64,000 nt of DNA from Branchiostoma belcheri (lineage: Eukaryota > Chordata > Leptocardii > Amphioxiformes > Branchiostomatidae). The position numbers were made by a program, and so were the translations under genes. Shown here one piece after another: positions 1 to 10,431 of this stretch (within the stretch, counting starts at the first letter, position 1; every line of letters begins with the position of its first letter). The notes under the pieces are model-generated. The model saw nothing but the letters and a program-made list of their open reading frames with translations, had not been told where the DNA came from and searched no databases. The stretch is from NCBI RefSeq assembly GCF_001625305.1, contig NW_017803998.1, positions 2,509,704-2,573,703 on the forward strand. The letters run 5' to 3'.

Positions 1-358
1 CATGCAGGGGGTCACTTTTTAGCAAAGGTCAGTAGATTTTTCCTTTAAAGATTTGTATCACCAGTGGGGTTGGAATCCTAGAAAAACTGCTCACTTTGTC
101 ATTGAATAAAAAGTTCCATCTAATTTTTCTGGGGAGCATGCCCCTGGACCACCTATATAATGAACCCTTGTGCCTACGGCACTCGCTGGTCACTCAGACA
201 ATGGGAAGAACCCCCCCCCCCATTCAAAATGCTGGCTACATGCATGATACATGATCTTCTTCATGATAATGACAGTATTATACAGAATGATCGACAGATG
301 CAAAAATATTGCACTCTTTGATATTTATAAATGCCTCTCATAACTAATGATTTGTTAC

Positions 359-544
359 CTGCTGCTTGGAGATTGTCACTGTCCTCAGTCTGTGTAGCTG
401 ATAGGATGTGTAGCTCCTGTTGTTTCCCAGAAGACCTTGTCAGGTTTGTACCATCCAGATGAAGTACATCCAGCACACTGGTAGTGGTGTGGGTGTGTGG
501 CTGGTAGAGGGGGTACTCTTGGGGTAGTCTTGGTTTCGGCCGAT
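359..544 (-). CDS. PRLPQEY linker exon (62 codons)
   Basis: Acceptor after TTTGAAG, donor AGCAG|gtaac, phase 1 at both ends. Starts DRPKPRLPQEY, followed by a His/Thr-rich stretch (PHTHTTT) and SSGKQQELH. It matches exons in genes C (26474..26686) and D (36393..36602), but its last ~9 codons are missing or diverged. Proline-rich and without a recognised domain; probably a flexible linker with short binding motifs. Confidence 0.7.
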
Positions 545-2239
545 CTTCAAACATCAAGTACAAAAAAATTATTATTTCACACATTTTACATTGATTAAAA
601 TGTTAATTAAAACAAAAGCACAGAGACTACCTTAGAATATTATATCCTCAACAAATAATCTGCTTAATTTTGCTTTTATAAATTCATCTATAAATGCTTA
701 AAGACTATCAAAAAGATACAATTAAATGGCTGTGACGGGTGACATTACATGACATTATGTACTAAGCACGCTATTAGAACGGAAACCGAATGCGACCTCA
801 GGTCGCAGGTCAGAAGTCATTTCCGTGCAGTCAATTAACTGATTTGGTTCTGCGCCCCAAATACTGACTATTAAAGGTAAATGACATGAAATGACATGCA
901 ATATTGTATGTCCTGATGTATAGTGTTATACATGTATGTGTAATGTCTCCCTGCATGTTCGGTCAGTTATGGCCGATGTGACCTGGGATCAATGTTTCTT
1001 TCTTTTGTTTGTGAATAAAGAATGATTTTACTACATTTTTTATTACATTTTTACTAAAAATTGAAGTGTTTGTTATGAAGTTACCTTCTGCAGAAGATGT
1101 GGTGAGTAGGTAGACCAGTGCCTTCCTGAAGTCCTTAATGTTGATGTTTGTCTTCACAGAGATTCTCTCAGCACAGAGTTGCTGTAAGGTTTCCTCACTT
1201 ACCAAACTACTGTGAAGCATGTTGTTTAGTTTTCCACTTCTGTACATGAACCAGAGGTCCCCTAACCCCGACATGTCTGCACATTTTAGGTAGAAGATTA
1301 AGCTACCTTCCTGTACATAGATAACTTTGGTATCTTTAAATCTCTCGAGTTTCTCAATAGCTTTCATTACTGTCTTGAGATCTGTGATATTCTTTGTCCT
1401 GGCCTTAATCTGTCTCAATAGACTATTAGGAAGTGTCTCATCTCCACTTTCTGTGACAGTAGAAAGAGTATCTAATGCAGATGCAAAATCCAGCATGTCC
1501 TCTGGGGTCTTAACACTTGGTAGTACTTGTGCAACAATGTCCACCACAACAGGAAGTAGGGGAGGTCCTCCTGGAACCAGGGAATGGACATTTTATATAT
1601 ATACTAACTTAAAGTTTTAACTCAGTATTGATTTTAGTTACAAAATTTTACTTTTGACACTGATGTTTTCTGTCAAGCATTGTATTTTACATGCATTGTA
1701 TGAATATATATTACTAATGTCTGACAGTAATATATTTAAAAATTCTGAAGTGCACTGTAATCGTGACATTTAATCCAGAATCTGATAGGTATACATGTAA
1801 TTCCCCTAGCTGTTTTGTTGCATTTTATCGAAATTTCTTTGTACTTAAACTAGTTTGATGAAAATATCAGGTACTGAATATTTTAATTGTAAGAATACTG
1901 TATTACTTAACACTTCACAACATATTCTCAAAGTTTCCCAATCTCACCATGTGTCAGACTAGTTTGTGGTAATGGCAACATGATATTGCACACTGCATTA
2001 GTTGTTTCTATCATAAGGACTCAGGTAATATTTAGTCATTTTTTTACATTACAATCAACATTATCAGAACCTTTTAAACATACCAACAAATTGAGGTGAT
2101 ACTTGATACAAAAGTCCAGCTCCTTGGCCAGGTGTTTCTGTCAATGCCGTTTCAGTCTCAGACTGGTCTGTCGATTCAGCCATATTGTCATCATTTAAAG
2201 AACTTTCTGCCTCTTTAGATGACCCACCTAGTTGAAGAT
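359..2239 (-). CDS. Partial gene (or 3' continuation of gene A): linker, TRADD-N and linker exons
   Basis: Three phase-1 exons lie in the order expected for this gene family: 2084..2239 (linker), 1085..1570 (TRADD-N, short class) and 359..544 (PRLPQEY linker). No start exon and no TPR exon are present; the TPR exon should lie left of base 1. Gene D carries the same TRADD-N class and the same following linker. The exons could belong to gene A if the NHL exon at 3491-5259 is skipped, because the linker at 5893-5991 and the exon at 2239 join in frame. They could also belong to a separate gene that lost its 5' half. I cannot decide between these. Confidence 0.6.
1085..1570 (-). CDS. TRADD-N-like exon, short class (162 codons)
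   Basis: Acceptor TTCCAG|GAGGACC, donor GAAG|gtaac, phase 1-1. The N-terminal half is helical (VKTPEDMLDFASALDTL). The C-terminal half has the TRADD N-domain pattern: GSLIFYLKC strand, then LWFMYRSGKLNNML helix, then LCAERISVKTNINIKDF. The same spacing of strand, aromatic/basic helix (F/Y-x-x-G-x-L-x-x-x-L) and closing hydrophobic strand is known for human TRADD residues in the TRAF-binding N-domain. It is the same length as the gene D copy. Predicted adaptor surface; binding partner unknown. Confidence 0.7.
2084..2239 (-). CDS. Acidic linker exon (52 codons)
   Basis: Acceptor CTAACAATAG|ATCTTC, donor TTGTTG|gtatg, phase 1-1. Encodes a Ser/Glu/Thr-rich segment (ESTDQSETETALTETPGQ) without a fold. 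Its position matches the 16796..16924 exon of gene B, which is also TDQ/ALT-rich. The upstream open frame to 2339 is not supported as coding, because a good acceptor lies at 2240-2241. Confidence 0.55.
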
Positions 2240-2409
2240 CTATTGTTAGAAAAGCAACATCATGTGCGATGACAAAGCTGGAAGGTTCTAAGCTGGAAGG
2301 TTCTTGATGTAGATAGGACAGAAGGATGTCATCATGCACCCAGACTCCAGAAAATACAATGAAGCAGTCATTTAATGAAGCTCAACAAGATCAACTGAAA
2401 ATCATGTTG

Positions 2410-3190
2410 ATTGTTACCTCCATGAAAAATGGAGGTATTGTTTTTGGCGCGTCTGTGTGTGTGTCTGTGTTTCCGCACAATAACTTCAGAATGCCTATAT
2501 GGATTGTGATGATATTTGGTACCTTGGTAGGTCTTAGGAAGACAAAGGTCAAGGTCAAATATGGGCCTCCTGGTAGCCGACCTTGGTACTGCAGCAGAAC
2601 TTCCGGTGTTTTTAATCTTTTGTCCTGAACATTTTATGGTCTTGATTTTTTTGTGACAGATACTAGTAGCTTATCCTGTCAGGAATAAGCGGTGTAAGTT
2701 TGGTCCCCCTAGCAGCTTGTTCTGGAACTGCAGGGGACCTTCGGGCGAAATCTTTAAAAGCCAATAAGTCCAGTTAGGAACAACATATTTTCATTATTTT
2801 TGGTGTCTAGGTAGCTGAGAGAGAGTTGTACATAATTAAGTGCAAATTATGCAAATGAGGGCTTAATTTGCATAATTAATGAGAAAATTCTATAATTACA
2901 GTGTTTTATATAATAGTACTTTCATACGTGTAATGTATGTAATTTATGGCAGCTGGAACATCAAAAGATACCAATTATGCAAATGATGACCTAATTTGCA
3001 TAATTAATGGGAAAATTCTGTGACTTCTGATTGGTGAATTATACCTTGTGACATGTGTAAGTTACTTAAAGGTTAACATCACTATGCCTATATTATGTTA
3101 ATGTAGAGGTCATTTGCATAATTAATGAGGACGTGTTGAAATAAAGTATGACAAAGGAGAGGAACTTTACACTCTCAGAATTCTTGTTTT
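2410..3190 (+). mobile_element. Non-autonomous DNA element with octamer motifs, copy 1
   Basis: It opens with the palindromic end TTACCTCCATGAAAAATGG at ~2415 and a TG-rich tract, then a GTCAAGGTCAAATATGGGCC segment, and continues with repeated ATTATGCAAAT / ATTTGCATAATTAATG motifs. It ends near 3190 (TTCTTG). A second copy lies in reverse orientation at 15717-16549 in an intron of gene B. No transposase frame is present, so it is MITE-like. The class cannot be assigned without the terminal duplication. Confidence 0.65.
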
Positions 3191-3449
3191 TGTTGTTTTG
3201 GAACAAAGCTTAAATTCTACTGTACAACAACAGTTACTACCCCGGTATGGATTATACCAACATGGATGAGGTTTCATTCGAAGCTCTTCTACTAGCTAAC
3301 TCATGACTAATATGCTATTTGTCTTCTCTATCACTAGGAAAGCTTAAGTTACAAACCCTGTATGGAAGAACATTTTCTTAAGTGCAAATTACATGGTCAA
3401 TAAATTGGTAGTCTAGATAGTGACATAGCCCATTTGTCTTAATTTACAA

Positions 3450-3455
3450 TTTAAT
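3450..3455 (-). terminator. Candidate poly(A) signal ATTAAA after the NHL stop
   Basis: On the minus strand ATTAAA begins 36 nt after the start of the stop codon of the NHL exon. It is a common variant poly(A) signal and supports the NHL exon as a terminal exon. Support rests only on the hexamer and the distance. Confidence 0.35.
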
Positions 3456-3490
3456 GATTTTTGTCTTCAACACAGAAAAAGGCAAGTCCC

Positions 3491-5259
3491 TCACATGTAT
3501 CTGTACTTCCTGATACAGTGGTCTTTTGGATCAGCTACAAACAGATGTCCATCCTCTGTCACAGCCACTCCATGGGGTTTGCTCAGTTTGTCCCCCTCAC
3601 TGCTAATGGTGGACACCCAGGTGCCGTCTGGGCGGAACACCTGAAGCTTCTTGCCATATTGTACACCACCTACATTAGATTCCATTCCAATGTTTCCCAG
3701 AACTATGTTCCCCCTGCTGTCAGCTGATACCCCTGTAGGGTCCCACATGTCCTGTGGCTGTCTACCTTTCTGACCAAACTTGTGTTGGAAGTTAAAATTC
3801 TTGTCAAACACTTGAACACGGCTGTTGTCTTTTTCTGCTACAATGATGTTGTCTTCTTCATCCACACAGATGAAACAGGGCAAGTCAAACTGTCCCTCCC
3901 CCTTCCCCTGCCCTCCCATCTGTTTCACTAGTGTCCCATCTGCCTCAAACAGGAAAATGCTGTGTTTACCTCGATCGGCTACAAGAACCCTCCCGTCCTT
4001 CTGTACTGCCAGGCCGAAAGGGTTTGTGCAATTTTCACATAAAGGAAATTTGTGCAGCAGTTTTCCCGATGGGGAAAATGCCATCACTTCTTTCCCAGAT
4101 CTCACCACTATGGTGCCATCAGTATGAACTGCAACTGATACAGTGTTTGCAGTTGTATGAAATGAGAAGTCTAAGTTCCCACTCAGGTCGAACACCTGAA
4201 CACGCTGGTTCCAAGCATCAGCCACATATAGCCTGTCCCCACTGACTGCTACATCTGTAGGTCTGTTAAACTGCCCCTCCTGGCTTCCCTCTTGACCAAA
4301 CCTCAGCACAGGGTTGTTACTGTGCACATCTACAATGAGAGGGGAACACAAACTCACCCCACCCCCTGTAGCACGAGCCCCTCCTCTTGTAGTCACCCCC
4401 ACCTCATGCTTCCCTGATGTTTGTGGTCTCCAGACTGCTTCAAACACCCCCTCACTCGTTTCTGTAGTGTCTAATCTAGCACACTGCCCCACAGGGGAGG
4501 TGACTGTGACTTGTGGAGTTCCCTGAAAATGGCCTTCCTGTGGTGTAAAGATGACTGTAGTTGGCAGGCTTTCTACAGGGAGAATTGTGACTAGAATACT
4601 TGTATTGCACACTGAAAGAGACCCTAAATTGCATGTGAACATCTCTGTCTTAGGCTGAAATGATATCTGCTCTTTCAATCCTCCATGTGAGATCTGCTTT
4701 GCACTTAAAACCTTAAGCCTATTTTCTAGCTGCTGTCCAAGTGTGAGGATTTCTACATCATTATCTCGAGCAAGAACATCTCTGCAGAACTTTAGTTCAT
4801 CTTCTGTGGATTTGTAGGTCTCCTCCAAGACTTTAATCTCTGCAAAGAGCGGTTCCTTTTGGGTCTTTTCCATCTTCTCTAGCCTGTCTGTAAGTTCTTG
4901 CATTGCATTTTCTAGTTTTGCTTTCAGCTGTGCAAAATGTTGCAACATTTCTTTTTTTACTGTTTGACAGTTTGTTGTGATGCTTGTGAGTTCTTCATCA
5001 ACAGTTGCTTTAGTTTTTGTCAAAGTGTCAGCTGTATCCTGGGTTTGCCTCACTAACATCTGCAGTTCAGCCTTGAACTTCTGTGTGACATCACTGAGGT
5101 CCTGTGGGTTGTGGTTCAGTCCTGGGCGGTGCTCGGTAATGGTGCAGTCTCGGCAGACGAGCTCGGCACAGGGTTGGCAGTAGAACGTCAGGCGCTGGTC
5201 AATGTGTTTGGGACAGAACTCTCTCCAGGTATACAGTACACATGTGTCAGACTGATGTA
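3491..5259 (-). CDS. B-box, coiled-coil, filamin, NHL-repeat exon (TRIM2/3/71-like, no RING)
   Basis: One intronless exon of ~589 codons. Near residues 12-45 lies a B-box2 zinc site (FCPKH, FYCQPC, LVCRDC, ending in a His pair). A long coiled coil follows (~50-200, e.g. LENAMQELTDRLEKMEKTQ), then a filamin/ABP280 Ig repeat (~230-320, VFEAVWRPQTSGKHEV). The NHL repeats run to the stop, with hallmark motifs RPTDVAVSGDRLYVAD, NPFGLAVQKDGRVLVAD, FICVDEEDNIIVAE and KPHGVAVTEDGHLFVAD. NHL propellers bind RNA or protein, and family members act in ubiquitin ligation and mRNA control. There is no RING finger here or in the 630 bp upstream, so ligase activity is not expected. The family is certain; the link to gene A is inferred. 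Confidence 0.85.
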
Positions 5260-8200
5260 CTGGAAATTTCAAAAATTATCCCCAGTTCATTTTGGGTCTC
5301 GAGTTGATTTTGCACACCCACAATGACGCAACCATCTCTTTCAGAAAATAATTCTGAAGCCCCCAAAAATGTGTATGGTAATAAAGGATATCCTTCTCAC
5401 TACAAGAACAACAGAATTTAATTTTCTTTAACTTTTCAAATGTTATTGTTACTACATTTTAGGAGAAAAAAGGATTTTCTGATGAAAATGAATGAAATTG
5501 GGCATTTTCACTGGAATTAAACCCATAAGCTATAAGTATAATTTAGACACCAAAATAACTGATATTGTTGGAAAGAACAATGTATTATCAGGAAAGTTAT
5601 AAAGAAAATTCCAATGCATGAAAGGTGCAAAGGATGCATAACTTTTAATGCAGAGGAATATCCACTAATACATAAGGCTTTGGTCCAAAATCAATTTTCT
5701 CCCAAAATACACATCTAGTATACACTCTTCAGCCAAGTTAGTAGTTGCCATTTCATAAAAAGATGTGAACTCAAACCTGAAACCCTTAACCTTTTTGTCA
5801 CTTTTTTTATTGCCTACTAGTAGTACTACCATGCACAGAAAAAGTACTGGTGTGTGCCCACCAAACCGTCCTGAAGAATACGTTGCTCATACCTGATTCC
5901 AATGGTTTCTTGTCTGGAATGAATTGTTCCACATGTACTGGTGCACTTTGTGTCTGGACTTCAACTTCAGATGTTTGCTGTGCTTTGTCACCTAAATGAC
6001 AAAAATGTACATGTAGTCTGTGAAAGATCTCGTACCTTCTTTGTTATTTAGCCATAACCTACTGAAATACCTTGACCTTGTTTTCAGGACAAACCACTAG
6101 TCGGACATACCAAAACTGAAAGTGCCTCTGCAGTACCTTAGCAGCTAGAAAGCCCATTATCAAAAGTAACCTTGAATTACCCACCCCAACTAATGATCAG
6201 CAAATGTAAAATAACAGATAAAAACAATTTCTATCAACTGTTTTTATCCAGGATATGCAAGCAGTAGTGACTCACCCTGTAAACAGCTGTCAGTGAGTTG
6301 CTGATGAGACTCTTCCCAGTACTTTGAAGACAGAAGCTTGTCCCTACATCTTGCTGCTCTTTCAAACTCAGCTTCACAGTGACTCAGTACTTGTTCGATG
6401 CACCTGGCCCATTGCTTTACATTGCCCTCCTCATTTCCTTCCATTGGCACAGTGGAATGGTAAAACTCTGTCGATATCTTATTCATGAAGTCTGCCAGTC
6501 CAGATTTATCTGACACGAGGACAGGAATTCCTGCGGCGATGGCGTCCAGTCCAACAAGATCAAACGGTTCAGCTTCGGACGGTATCACCACAAGGTGGGC
6601 CTTCAACATGTCATTGTGAAGTTCCTTCAGTGTTCCATAGGGAAGAAGGGTGGGCTTCAAATTTGTAGTCCTGAAATGTGTCTGGAGAATGTCCTTATGA
6701 CTTGCCGAACAGCCTTCTTCAATGATTCCCCTCATACGACACTCCATGTTCCGTTTTACAGCAGCAATGTCTGTGGCTTTAGCAACAAGGTCATGCCCCT
6801 TCAGATTGTCAACACTCTTCACCCTACCAATGGACAGAACCACCATTGTCTTTGTGTCTTTGTAGCTTGCTTTTGTGTGCTCAAAGATCTTGGATGGTCT
6901 TGGAAGAAATTCAAAATGCTTAGGTTGTTTGTCAACAGGCGTAGCTCTGAACTGGTTCTCAAAGTGGTCAAATGTCATATTTCCAACAGAGAAGACCACA
7001 TCAGCTTCTTGTGCATTTTGAAAGGCAGAGTTATTTCCCTGTGTATCATCTGATATGTCGTTATGAATGAGGATGACTTTTGCTTCTGGGCAGCGATCCT
7101 CTTTTATGTTGAGTGCTGCTCTACTTGTGACATCAGCATGCCCCACAATGCTCTTGACCTTTGAAGGAAGATGTGGGTATTTGGAGCGATGATCAAATGT
7201 CAGCCAGTCTGGTGACGGGTCAGTCCTTGGGTCACCTGGCTCAAGTTTAGGCAGTAACAGTTCCACTCCATCTTGTTGTGCATCCTGTTTGTCGTCTTGT
7301 GTTGCTTGTAAAACAGTACTGAAGACAGGTATGTCTGGTTCACGTTCCCTGATTGTTTCTACCGCCTGTCGGTTTAAGAATGAGCTTCCAACTTTATCTG
7401 CGCCATACTCAGTATGGACCAGCAAGACTGCAGACTGATCTGTGGGGAAAATGGGTATAACTTATGAATCTAGGAACAATTATCATAATCTTTTTAGACA
7501 AGTCTTTTTTAAAAAAAGACAATAACTGTCATTATCATATTGCCAGAAGACATCAACTAATCAGAAATCCTCATTTCTAATTAGCAATAACCTCATCAGT
7601 GGTGAATAATGATCTCACAAGAGGTGAGGTTAAATTCGTTAACACCCCAGCCAATACGGTTGACTGATTTACAGTACATGACCCTGGTTTGTGTTCGACA
7701 TATCAAGCAATGGACAATGCAGTAATGGAATATTACTTTCCGAAACAAATTTTGACTCTGTTTTTTTTTGTCTTTCACTAGGACCTGTAGGAGACAACAA
7801 GGACCAACATGAATGGGAAGATGCAAACCTGACCAATGCTACCGCAGTAATGCTGACCAAGTTTGTTCATGCCAAGCCTACAATTTGTAAACATGCAGGC
7901 CTTATAATTATAATATACTGCGGAGGTTTGCTACATTGTTAAGTTAATTAGTTTGCTAACTTTGCTAAGTTAGAATAGGCTATATGGCAATTAAGGGTTA
8001 ATGACCTGCTTGATCCTCAGTGTACATGTTGTATTTGGTGTGATAAAGCCTTGTTAGTTGCTCTCATCACCAAAAAAAAACACCGAGTGAGCATACCGAA
8101 TGAGGTAGTTTTATGAGGTGGTTATAGCAACTGACAAGCCTTTCACACACCATATACACCGAGGATCAGGCGGGTCATTAACCTTATTATCATATAGCAC

Positions 8201-10028
8201 TTACAAAATTACACAGTAAAGAGTGACACATTCCTGTATAACAAACCATTACAGTCATTCCCCTATTTTCCCATCCACTAGCCAATGTTCCTGTGCATTT
8301 TTCATATTGAGTCTAAATTAGCCTCAGGCATCTGTAAAATAGTTTCATCAGGTTGGTAAGTCACTGAGTAAAGAGACTCGTTTTACACAACCAAGTCTTT
8401 TATTAGGCCAATGTAAATATTGTACGTTTGGGAATGCATCTATAGCAGCGACACCTGTGCTGCAGTGTAGTGTGAACCAGTCAGAATTGCCCTGAGGAAG
8501 GTGACAGAATTGGTCACCGAAACGTCGGCCAAATAAAAGATTTGGTTGTGTCTGTCAGTTCTTCAAGGAAAATTGTGACACTGTGTTGTCCAATGTATGC
8601 CCTTGACTGTGATCTTTTTACCTGTTCAAATTCTACCAGGGTTCATATTAGTTCATGACCGAAACATTGGAATAGAACATGAATTCCATTTGGGTTTACC
8701 AGTCTTCCATCTCAGATCATTTGGATGTTTCATGAAATAATTTACTAATTTTGGGGGTGGTGCAAAATATGTTTTCTTTTCTTCTGCTCAAAATTCACAT
8801 GTATTGACATGGTCTTCATTTTGTTATGAATTATTTTAAGAATTAGTTGATGCCAAGACTGCAAACATTACTATTCAACAAGGAAACATGCTTTAAATGT
8901 TAGCAAAAAGAGTAGTCTCCCTCTGCATAATGGTTTACTCCCATAATGGTCAAGTGGTCTTTACATGTATCTTGTAACAAAGAACCACTTATGAAATAAA
9001 GACCTCCTGAGATGATACTTGTAACATGCTATGACACTATGGCGTCATAACCGATAAGAAACGGGGCTTCTGATTAGTCAATGCCACCTGGCTATATGAT
9101 AATTAAGGGATAATGACCCGCCCCTTGGTGTATATGGTATGATAAGGCCTTGTCAGTTGCTATTAATAAATAATAGTAACGTTATTATCATTGGCAGTCC
9201 AGTCTTGGAAGACTGTTATCATGGGTTTATGAGGTTTTTATATCAACTGACAAGACTGCCAGTTATCACACCATATACAGGAGCAGGTGGGTCATCAAAC
9301 ATCATATACATGTAGCATGTAACTATTTTAGATGTAAAATAAATGTAACGTTATCATATGCAATATTGTATGTCCTTGTGATCATTTTATGTGTTCTATT
9401 TGGGGTCATAACAATCATACAAGGTATTGCAGTTTATTTTGCTCTCACTAAAACAACATGGCTGTTGTTTATGGAGTTCAGTGGTACTGCCCACTCAGTG
9501 TTGTTGTGTTTGTTATCTCAAAACTTTATATTACTTCTGGTGTAAACAGGTGCCTCTGAGGCCTATACTGGGGACAATCTACTTCTGAGGACAAACAGAT
9601 ATTCACTATACATTCGTGTACAATAACAGTCATTGTGCAAAAAAGAAGTCCTGACTCATAAAGACTGACTCAAATCATACTATTAGGCTTGTCCCTGAGG
9701 CGTTGCCAAAAAGCCTCAGAGTCTGACAGTCAATGGCGTATTAAAGAATCTTTCAATCTTTACTCATACTATTTCATAGAAAGAATGACTACTTTTTTGC
9801 TAAGCAGTACTAAAATGTATAAAGTTAACATGTGTACTGGCCATTTCATACGAGATTGAGAATTTCACATTGCTCATATGTGAAATTCATACGAATAAAT
9901 TGCTTAGTTTTAAACTCAGATGAATAGCCTTAAGACAATTAACTTTTGTCATAATTCAAAACTCTGTATGCTAAGACTACGAGTGCTGACTTACCCATGT
10001 TTGTCCCAGTCCTTTGTAGGTTTTCCAT
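3491..10028 (-). CDS. Gene A: glycosyltransferase fused to B-box/NHL (TRIM-like) module
   Basis: Exons (minus strand): start exon 9995..10028, GT exon 6276..7439, linker 5893..5991, B-box/NHL terminal exon 3491..5259. The coding total is 3066 nt, giving 1021 aa. All three junctions are phase 1, and the NHL exon has no ATG at its 5' edge but a clean acceptor (TTTCCAG|TACAT), so it needs an upstream coding exon; the nearest donor is the gene A linker. The GT domain is the most diverged of the six. What is seen is the exon order and frame. Joining the NHL exon to the GT exon is inference. The alternative is that the NHL exon is skipped or used only as an alternative 3' end, with gene A continuing into 2239..359. 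No signal peptide or membrane segment is visible. Confidence 0.55.
5893..5991 (-). CDS. Gene A linker exon (33 codons)
   Basis: Acceptor AATGACATTTAG-type with exon start GTGACAAAG; donor AATCAG|gtatg; phase 1-1. Encodes a Gln/Glu/Val-rich segment (AQQTSEVEVQTQSAPVHVEQ) resembling the EEQPV linkers of B, D and E. It has no basic KRKR cluster, unlike the other genes. Confidence 0.65.
6276..7439 (-). CDS. Gene A glycosyltransferase exon, diverged (388 codons)
   Basis: GT-B fold, GT4-like. It keeps GHADVTSRAA, VLSIGRVKSVDNLKGHD (the phosphate-contacting R and K motif) and LVVIPSEAEPFDLVGLDA. In the usual E-x7-E motif the second Glu is Asp and the Gly after EPF is Asp, both unlike the other five genes (EPFGLVGLEA). 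It also lacks most of the GDEKAMGIGKKED segment near residue 150. Donor CAGG|gtgagt keeps phase 1. It may be catalytically weak or a binding-only domain; this is inferred from the substitutions. Confidence 0.8.
7979..8199. mobile_element. Foldback MITE, copy 1 (gene A intron 1)
   Basis: The two ends are inverted: a left arm from GGCTATATGGCAATTAAGG through GGTTAATGACC...GATCCTC...TTGTTAGTTGC, and a right arm AGCAACTGACAAG...GAGGATCAGG...GGTCATTAACC...CATATAG. Arms are about 80-90 bp around a short centre. A related copy sits 1.1 kb away. Confidence 0.65.
8492..8523 (+). ncRNA. Hammerhead-ribozyme-like core (Penelope-type repeat remnant)
   Basis: CTGAGGA is followed by a perfect 6-bp stem (GGTGAC / GTCACC) and then GAAAC, the conserved core order of a hammerhead ribozyme (CUGANGA, stem II, GAAA). 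Downstream CCAAAT/ATTTGG can form part of stem III, ending at a GTC that fits a cleavage site. Stem I pairs poorly. Hammerhead motifs are known in Penelope-like retroelements. Probably a decayed element tail; self-cleavage is doubtful. Confidence 0.45.
9090..9316. mobile_element. Foldback MITE, copy 2 (gene A intron 1)
   Basis: Same family as 7979-8199: left arm GGCTATATGATAATTAAGG...AATGACCCGCC...GTCAGTTGCTAT, right arm ATCAACTGACAAG...ACACCATATAC...GGTGGGTCATC. The centre differs from copy 1, so it was not made by a simple local duplication of the whole element. Confidence 0.6.
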
Positions 10029-10040
10029 GTTGCCTCAATT
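9995..10040 (-). CDS. Gene A start exon
   Basis: Acceptor CTCTCACCAG precedes base 10040; donor ACATGG|gtaag. Two in-frame ATGs occur: 10028 (MENLQRTGTNM...) and 9998 (M then the phase-1 G). I chose 10028 as the longer frame; 9998 is the site equivalent to genes D and F, where only ATGG is coding. The exon is preceded by an untranslated exon ending at 10431 (ACACAG|gtatg). Confidence 0.6.
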
Positions 10041-10431
10041 CTGGTGAGAGAAAAAAAAGATCCATGCATAGGTAAGACGACAAACGCGGAAGTATCATGA
10101 TACGGTCAGGACTTGAACGTTTTCCATGAATATTGTAAAGTCTAGGTTGAGTTTGGTCGACGAAATACGAAGAGACAAATCTTCAGATGGTCGTGAAGAC
10201 GATTTGAGGACAAAAGTGTAACAGGTGCTTCGAAATGTCAAAGTTTTCTGGGACTTCTGCAGTTGTTATTGTTAATTACATGTACCCGGAAACGAGGCAC
10301 ACCCACTCTTAAAGCTGTGCTGAAAGTTTACAATAAAGTTTAGCTTTGCAATTTTTAGAGAAACTCTTGTTGTGGGTAGCGCCACAAGAACGTACTCTTT
10401 AATGTTGTCATGGTCAAGAACCCGACATACC

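Noticed and set aside
788-828. Short palindrome TGCGACCTCAGGTCGCA with outer GGAAA/TTTCC
   Set aside because: Too short to assign; could be a MITE remnant but has no second copy in the window.
2240-2339. Extension of the acidic linker exon to an ATG at 2339
   Set aside because: A strong acceptor at 2240-2241 restores the family phase; the upstream part has a CTGGAAGGTT tandem duplication and no paralogue.
3825-4245. Plus-strand frames over the NHL exon
   Set aside because: Antisense to a clear NHL-repeat protein.
7691-7942. Plus-strand exon-like stretch (CTTTCACTAG, then open frame, near 7780-7890)
   Set aside because: Has an acceptor-like start but no family match, no partner exons on the plus strand, and lies in gene A intron 1 beside MITEs.
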